64,000 nucleotides of DNA from Bactrocera neohumeralis (lineage: Eukaryota > Arthropoda > Insecta > Diptera > Tephritidae). Shown piece after piece: positions 57,601 to 64,000 of the stretch. The translations under genes were made by a program, and so were the position numbers. Each line of letters begins with the position of its first letter. Position 1 is the first letter of the stretch. Below the pieces are notes generated by a model. That model had not been told where the DNA came from, ran no database searches, and saw only the letters and a list, made by a program, of their open reading frames with translations. The DNA lies in the NCBI RefSeq assembly GCF_024586455.1, contig NC_065922.1, positions 24,176,089-24,240,088 of the forward strand, written 5' to 3'.

Positions 57601-58295
57601 AACGATTAAAAATATTTCGCTTTCCTTAACTGCTTTTTGTAGGGTTATTTGAAAAGTAAAGTATTCGAGACCAATTATCGGTCAGTTGCCGAGCTCAAAG
57701 TGTCACTTTACAGGAAAACCCTTAAAAGTAGTCCGTTTTGCCGTGGACACATAATTGATGTTATATAAAAAAAGTAGTCAAATTGCGAAGAACCAAATTA
57801 AATAAAAATATTTAAAATTTTTTATTTTTCAAATTCTTCAGAATTTTCATACGAAGATAGGAGCTGCTGCACCTATATTTTCTGGTAGTTTGAGTTTTAG
57901 AGCCTATTTAACATGCTCCTCAAAAGTTACCTTTTTGAATGCAATGAAATGTATCGGTTTCATCAGGTGTTCCGTTGATACACGTTGGTAAAGTAATTAC
58001 CGAGCATGTCGAATCAAGTTTCAAAACGTTTAGAATTCACATTATATTGAGCATTTTCTCTTCCATAAAATTGTAGAACAAATAACTTTTAGAACCTGAG
58101 GAAGTCTTTTTGAAAACAGGATAGTATGAAAAAATTACATTTAAAGTTGTAGGCTTCAATTTGATTGCACGATGGTTGCCGTACGTAGAAGAACTTGACA
58201 GTACAAATCTAATGCGATTTAATTTTCTTATTAATCTGAATCACAATTATCTAAAACAGAAGATGACTTTGCCTTTCAGCATATTTCTAATATTG
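57601..58295. other. Intergenic sequence, no gene seen
   Basis: AT-rich sequence without recognised repeats or coding signals. Confidence 0.35.
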
Positions 58296-58299
58296 AAAA

Positions 58300-59040
58300 T
58301 AATAATAACGGGTGATCCAAGTAGAGGTTAGAGAGTTAATTCGGTACCGTTTGCAGCAACTCGGACTGAGTATGGAACGACGCCGACATTGAAATCTACT
58401 ATTACTAAGTCAAGAAGCCGCTCGACCTTTCCAAGCGATATTACTTCGTTCTGTGGGCTCTTGAAGAGTTCCAAGAAAATCTATCTTATTTGCGCCAAAT
58501 TTTGTTCAGCGATAAGGTTTATTTTTGATTCCATGAGTATGTGAACAAGCAATTACCGCATTTGGGACGAAAAGCAACCTGAAGAGATTCAAGAGACGGC
58601 AATGCATCAAAAAAAAACAACGATTTGGTGTGATAGATATGTGCACCAGTGGAATCATCGGTCCATATTTCGTCAAAAATAATGCCGGTGAGAATGTCAA
58701 TGGCGACCGTTATCGCACAATGATAACCGACTGTTTGAAGCATGAAATTGAAGCTCGTGATCTCGGCTACATTTGGTTTCAACAAGACGGCGCCACTTCC
58801 CACACATCGCATCATTCAATGGATCTATTGAGAGAACACTTCGGTGAACAGAAATTCCGCGTTTTGGGCCGGTCGATTGTGTGGAAATGTGTAAAGTCTA
58901 AAGTCGACATATGTGGATAATCCCGCTTTGATTGAGTCCTTGCAGTAAAAGATCACGCGTGTCATTCGCCAGTTAACAGTCGAAATGCTTGAACGATGCC
59001 AACAATTAAAACGATAATCTTCAAAAAATAAATGCCAAGG
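58300..59040 (+). mobile_element. Tc1/mariner DD34E transposase fragment
   Basis: FSDKVYF.FHEYVNKQLPHL (first Asp region), CTSGIIGPYFVKNNAGENVN, GDRYRTMITDCLKHEIEARD, LGYIWFQQDGATSHTSHHSM and LLREHFGEQ occur in order. The WPPRS...PLDFFLWG block is deleted and the frame runs to WKCVKSKVDICG. Stops are few, so this copy is younger than the one at 3920. Confidence 0.85.
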
Positions 59041-59164
59041 AATGTTCTTTGGAATAGTAATAAATATTCCACATTAAATGAGAAATTTCTGTATTATTTC
59101 TTTAAACAAATAGGGAACCTCGAAATGGATCACCTTTTAAAACGAAACAACAAAATAACAAAAT

Positions 59165-59310
59165 AATTTGTTTTGTTTATTTGATAAAATATCTTCACGA
59201 AATTTAGCAAAGATTATTTCCCATACCATGTAACTCTGCAATTTCCGAAAAAAATATCACATCGGACTACTAAGTCATACGAACTGAACGATCAAAATCT
59301 TTAATACATT
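59165..59310 (+). mobile_element. INE-1/DINE-1-like internal fragment
   Basis: 'tatcttcacgaaatttagc', 'gtaactctgcaatttccg' and 'catacgaactgaacgatca' match the internal blocks of the copy at 51682. Confidence 0.5.
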
Positions 59311-60589
59311 TTTTAATCAATAAAATAAATTGATTAACAATGTAATTTCAAAACCTCCTGTTTATACTTTTTCTAACAAGTAAATTTTTACTAGTTGAGT
59401 GAAAATTTCTAATATCACAACAACAACAAACTTCAAAACTCAATCAATTAAATATCAATAAATGCTTGAACGATCGCTTTCAGTTAAATGGTGACATTTT
59501 CACTTCTTTTACGAGGTGCTAATGGAATTGAAACATAAACCCATTGAAGATATCACTAAACGCTTCACGTTCGAGCTGCAGACGCAATTCATTTACACTC
59601 CAATATTTATATAAGATTATGTACAAACAGAGGCACGTCAGTGCATAAAATGATGAAAAAAATTAAGAAAAAATATAAAATAAAAAGCAGAAAAATCAGT
59701 GACAGCGTGAAAACGCGCAAAGACAGGCAAAATCAATGAATGAAGTAGAAAGAAACTTAAGCTGAGAGCATTGCACTTAAGCGCATTTCGATTACAATAA
59801 TTAAATGCTGATACGTGCAGTTAGTGTCGAACTGTGTGTGTGTGTATAGACAAATTGTTTATTGTTGTTGCCGCTGGGCTGTTGTCACAGTTGTTATGCT
59901 TTGGTAAGCCGAAGAAATTTTCAACATTTCTCGCACCGCATGCTGCAGTGTTATTTGAATTGTGAGCATATTTGATTGAAAAGCGTTTGAGTTATATAAA
60001 GTCATATATACACATATATACTCATATTTAGTGCAGGTGCATTAGTAGTTTGAAGTATGTAACGTTTTTAATTAAAATCTGTTCAACGACAAACAGCTTA
60101 CGTTTGAATTTATTTCGAATTTCTGAATGATGTACTCACTCTAGAGCTTCAAAAGTGTAGCACTAGCAAGATGTAGGGATTTATTTAGCGGAACTTTAAT
60201 CTGCTAAACCTATCCTACTCCCAACTGATATCTCTCCCTCGGAACCACCGGATTAAGTATTACTTCATGGGAGAGAGAAGGACTTTAGCTCTCATCTATC
60301 GTACGGACTAGAGGTTGCTATAACAGGAAATTTGCTAATAGACAAGTACTAGATTAGTAACTTAGTTATAAGCTTCTGAGAAGTCATAGGTCGGTCGCTT
60401 TTTATATAAGTCGTCGCGTCGTGATTCGACTACGCCCAGTTTTGTTTGACGTTGACGACCAACGCTTCAGAAATTGAACGCTTTTGTTCGGATGAGGTGA
60501 TGGAATTGGTCCATGAGGTACGTTAACTCGCATTTATGCATATTGTTCCAAAAGTTATGACATCTCAATATTTTGAGAAAGTGGGTCTA
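59311..60589. other. Intergenic sequence, no gene seen
   Basis: Unique AT-rich sequence with a GTGTGT tract near 59833 and no coding signal. Confidence 0.35.
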
Positions 60590-61690
60590 GGACACACAGA
60601 AACAGTATCATACATAACTGAATTAAAGACCTTATCGTAGACTGGACTAAAACCAGGTATATTGATTGACATACAAAGTAAATATGGAAGTTGATAATTC
60701 GGTCTTCCATTTTATCTAAAGCGGTAGTCAAAATTTTAGTAAAAAAGTAAGGAACTTTGATCCACATATTCGGTATCAGAGCACTTAAATAGTTTAGGTC
60801 CGAATTTGAATATAAATTGGTCTACTTTAAGCGCACTATGCGAGTAAACTTGTATCTCGGTACATTCATTGGCGCTTAATTTGCATTCTGGAAAGTGAAA
60901 TAGTCACATGGAATTTAAAACTGTGTTATGTAGGAAGTAGCCGTAATTGTAGTCCGATTTCCTTTGTTTTCACATTGGAACATAGAAATGTGAGCTTACT
61001 ATATATAATATAATATCGGTCTAGCAGGTTCTGAGATATGGATATGGCACCTTCGGTGACAATCGTCCTTTTTTGACCCAAGTTCCTATAAAGTCTTCTT
61101 ATACCGTTCCAGGTGTAAAATTTAATGTCTCCGAATTATTTTATTATTGATTTATCGCTCTTTTAGTAGTTTTTAACGGAACCATTATATGGAGAGTTGA
61201 TAGGGTTTTCACCCGATTCCGTATATTTTTACAGAGTCGTTTGGGTTGCTTCAGTAATATGTTCTGAGCGAGTTTTGATATAATGCCTTAAGTGGTTTAG
61301 GAGATATGTACATTAAACCTTTTAGAAGGCAGGGCCAACCCCACTTTTTTATTACATGGCACGTGCTTCTTGCTACTGCGACCAAGTGTGCCGAATTACA
61401 GTTTTATATCTTAATTTAGTATTTATTGATGGCACTATATTTATGTAGTTTCGTTTATTGATGTTTGGTGGGTGTGGCAATGGTCCTATTACGCCCATCT
61501 ACAAACTCATCCTCTCTTTCTCCTCTCGTCATCCTGATAATTTACGTATATATAAACCTATATCTAACACGATTATTTTTAGGTGATACAAACAACCGTT
61601 AAAATCAGATTAATTGGTTTTTACCATGAAATTTAGGTTTCCATTTTTCGGGATAAAAAGAGGTATTGGCTTAACTTTCTAAAAAACACT
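60590..61690 (+). repeat. Dispersed repeat family B, copy 3
   Basis: 'gatccacatattcggtatc' matches the family text at 47565. 'cacccgattccgtatattttt' and the phrase 'ggtttaggagatatgtac' are typical of the family. There is no reading frame. Confidence 0.5.
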
Positions 61691-62224
61691 CTTTGGTAAA
61701 CGCTACCAGAAAATAACTACCCCACAGATTTCACCTCTGAGCTAATTGTAGAAAATGCTCCAATAGTCGATTTGCAGGTGAAATAAAAGGAAAACATATT
61801 TCGAAAAAAAAGTTAATTTTCTTAAAATAACAGGGTTCCGAAAGACTTCATTTTCAATTTAGTCACATTTTGCAATAGTGTGTCCAAGCATCAAAAAATT
61901 TAAACTAAAAATTGTAATAAAACTTGTAACAAATTTAAAACAGTAAAAGAAAATCACTAGAAAGCTTTTCGAGGAGTCTTAATTTTAGCATTGCTTTAGA
62001 ATAGAGTTAACAATATATTTTTTTGTAAACAATTTTTTAAAACCAAAGATAGGTTTCTTCACTAGTGTTGAGTTACAAATTTGTTAAAAAGTTGGCTATT
62101 GAACCAAACCAATTTCGAGAGGTTGAGAGAGAGTAATACTGAAAGGTCTCGTTTTTCGAAGTTATCCTCCAAAATCGAAATATTTGTATTCGAGATTAGA
62201 AATAAAGGTTCTTGAAAAACAATA
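61691..62224. other. Intergenic sequence, no gene seen
   Basis: AT-rich sequence, only short chance frames. Confidence 0.35.
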
Positions 62225-62700
62225 TTGGGTTGTCGAAAAAGTCTTTTCGTATTTCTAATCAAACTTCAACTTATTTTTTTATATAATATTTATACTTATA
62301 ATTTTCTTCGACCACTTTTTGCCATTTTTCTCTAGAGACATTATTTCAGCAGTGTAAATCGAAATCTCGATATTTCCAAAACGGAACCGAGCGAACCATT
62401 GTTGTGCTACACGAACTGATACAGCATCGTGTCCGTAAATTTCAAAAATTTCATTGGTGGCTTGCCTGGCATTCTTCCCATTTTTATACACAAATTTCAA
62501 AATATAGCGATTTCTTCATTATTTTTAATAATTTTTGAACAGCTGTAACTTTTTTCAGCTTCCCTGAATTTTTTTTTTTGTAAAATATTTCACCTTTCGA
62601 ACACTATATGGCATGATACAATGTGATTGGTAGCACTGAAGATATACGACTGCAACGACATCTATTAACAAAATACGAAAAGACTTTTTCGACTACCCAA
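62225..62700 (-). mobile_element. Internally deleted mariner with near-perfect terminal repeats
   Basis: The 28-base termini (TTGGGTTGTCGAAAAAGTCT at left) differ at a single base between ends, and TA flanks both sides (62223-62224 and 62701-62702). Inside, the - strand reads LKFVYKNGKNARQATNEIFE and HDAVSVRVAQQWFARFRFGN, the transposase HTH region. It then jumps to the terminus without the catalytic domain. At 476 bp this is a MITE-like derivative. Confidence 0.9.
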
Positions 62701-62702
62701 TA

Positions 62703-64000
62703 TTATTAATCAACAGTTTAAGTATGTAGAAAAAACATTTTAGTTGGCATGATGAAATTCGCAAAATTATTTTTCTTTTCACCACAAAATAATTAAAAAG
62801 TCTACCTCTCAACAAACCTCAAGCCGTGGTTGAAAAGTAGAATTTAACTAAAAAATTTTCTCTAAACAAATTGTGGCTTTCCATTTCATTTTACTTCAAA
62901 AACTTTTTTGCCATTATTATACCGCATCTCAACTCTTTAATTATCACCTGCAACTTTCGTTTCATTAGACCTTTTGCCTCGAGCACTTTGCCACCTGCGC
63001 ACGCGCACAAATAACCCTAGCAAATCAGAGAATTCTAAAAAACACCAATTAAATTCACCTGCAATCGGTTAATTGTGAAATTTGTGGCGTTTCAATTAGC
63101 AAAGCACCAACACCATTCAAATAATGCAAGCTCACTTTCAAAGCATCTTCGATGGAGAACCGGTGAAGAAAACAAGCAGGCAGAATGGTTAAATTGACAT
63201 AAAGGCGCTGAGATGAGAAAAGAGGGCGAGAGTAATGGCAAGCAATTAAGAAAAATAAATATAAAAAAATGAAATTTTCAACACCGATGCTTAGACAATT
63301 CTGCGAGACAGCTCTTTTGGGACTATTAAAGCGGCCGACACTTAACCTCAACAAAGTGGCAAGGTGATGGTATTCTAAACTTATAAGCACTTAAGTGAAT
63401 CTCTAAGTACGCATGTTTGTACATGTGTATGTATGTACATATATGTATGTGTATGAAAAGTAAATATAAAAACAAATCATAAAAATACCGTTGGAAAAAG
63501 AGAAATGAAAGCTGCAGTCAGTGCGTCTGACTAAACACCAGTGGGAATGCGTATGCGTCCATGTACACATATCTATGTTTATACTCGTACATATATACGT
63601 ATGTAAGTGCGGCAGCGGCGTTGAACTTAATAATTTGATAGGTATTTGTTATGGTTAAATGATTAGAGCTGAAAGTGCATTTCACCACTGCAATAAGTAA
63701 ATATTGTATATATATACATATATATATAAGCATGCATCTATATACAAGTATTTCTGTCAAATGCTTGGCAAATATATTGTCTTTGCTTTGAAGCGTGACA
63801 TTGAACGGTGGCCGGCAGTTGAACTTAGGAATATAAGTACGCGTATAAGCATATTTGGAAAGTTTTGAAATCTCGCTGAAATACTTCTGTGAAATTAAAA
63901 AAAAAAATATTTTTAAAAATGTTCAAGATTTCCTACACATTACAAACTGTTGCAGAGTTTTTATTGAACATTAAATTTATAGCATACTGAAATTATGGAA
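62703..64000. other. Intergenic sequence, no gene seen
   Basis: Unique sequence with TATG/TACA microsatellite tracts near 63420-63455, 63560-63605 and 63705-63730. Short frames are chance. Confidence 0.4.

Noticed and set aside
1..64000. tRNA, rRNA, CRISPR or bacterial-type operon features
   Set aside because: None seen. The window is eukaryotic nuclear sequence, and repeats here are dispersed or inverted transposon copies rather than spaced arrays.

Overview
This is nuclear DNA from a higher fly. The AT-rich composition, short GT-AG introns between conserved exons, arthropod-type core promoters, and very many mariner, INE-1/DINE-1-like and non-LTR retroelement remnants point to a tephritid fruit fly (Bactrocera, Zeugodacus or Ceratitis type). 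That placement is an inference; nothing in the window proves it.

Two host genes dominate. Both encode type-I membrane proteins with a zona pellucida (ZP) domain, a basic furin-like cleavage site, one transmembrane helix and a short tail. One is on the + strand (coding exons found from 9446 to 19375) and the other on the - strand (50473 down to 33558). They converge tail to tail. Two neighbouring ZP genes of this subtype are expected for the miniature-dusky pair, which shape apical extracellular matrix and cuticle in wing cells. I call the + gene miniature (m) and the - gene dusky (dy). For dy I can build a complete model: a 20-codon signal-peptide exon at 50414-50473, a 15-kb intron, then two exons at 35159-35339 and 33558-35098, with all phases agreeing (593 aa). 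For m, five coding exons join in phase, but the exon carrying the start codon is not identified.

A third gene lies antisense inside the last intron of m (13581-15206, -). It encodes a secreted Pro/Gln/Thr/Ser-rich protein with about thirteen 26-residue repeats arranged as alternating A/B units. Its last repeat carries an apparent one-base frameshift.

The 14 kb between the two 3' ends is unusual. It holds a foldback hairpin (20745-21577) and a roughly 2-kb-arm inverted duplication centred near 27.55 kb. It also holds five copies of a compact module: YY1/Pho-like site, Inr, DPE, a non-coding exon of 327-335 nt, then a consensus 5' splice site. Two copies face m and three face dy, so any transcripts would run antisense to each gene's 3' end. 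This is the best candidate here for an undescribed system.

The rest is intron or flank filled with transposon remnants: mariner families, a DD34E Tc1/mariner family, TTAA-flanked non-autonomous elements, INE-1-like elements, RNase H-bearing and jockey-like LINEs, and one unnamed dispersed repeat. No rRNA, tRNA or CRISPR was seen.
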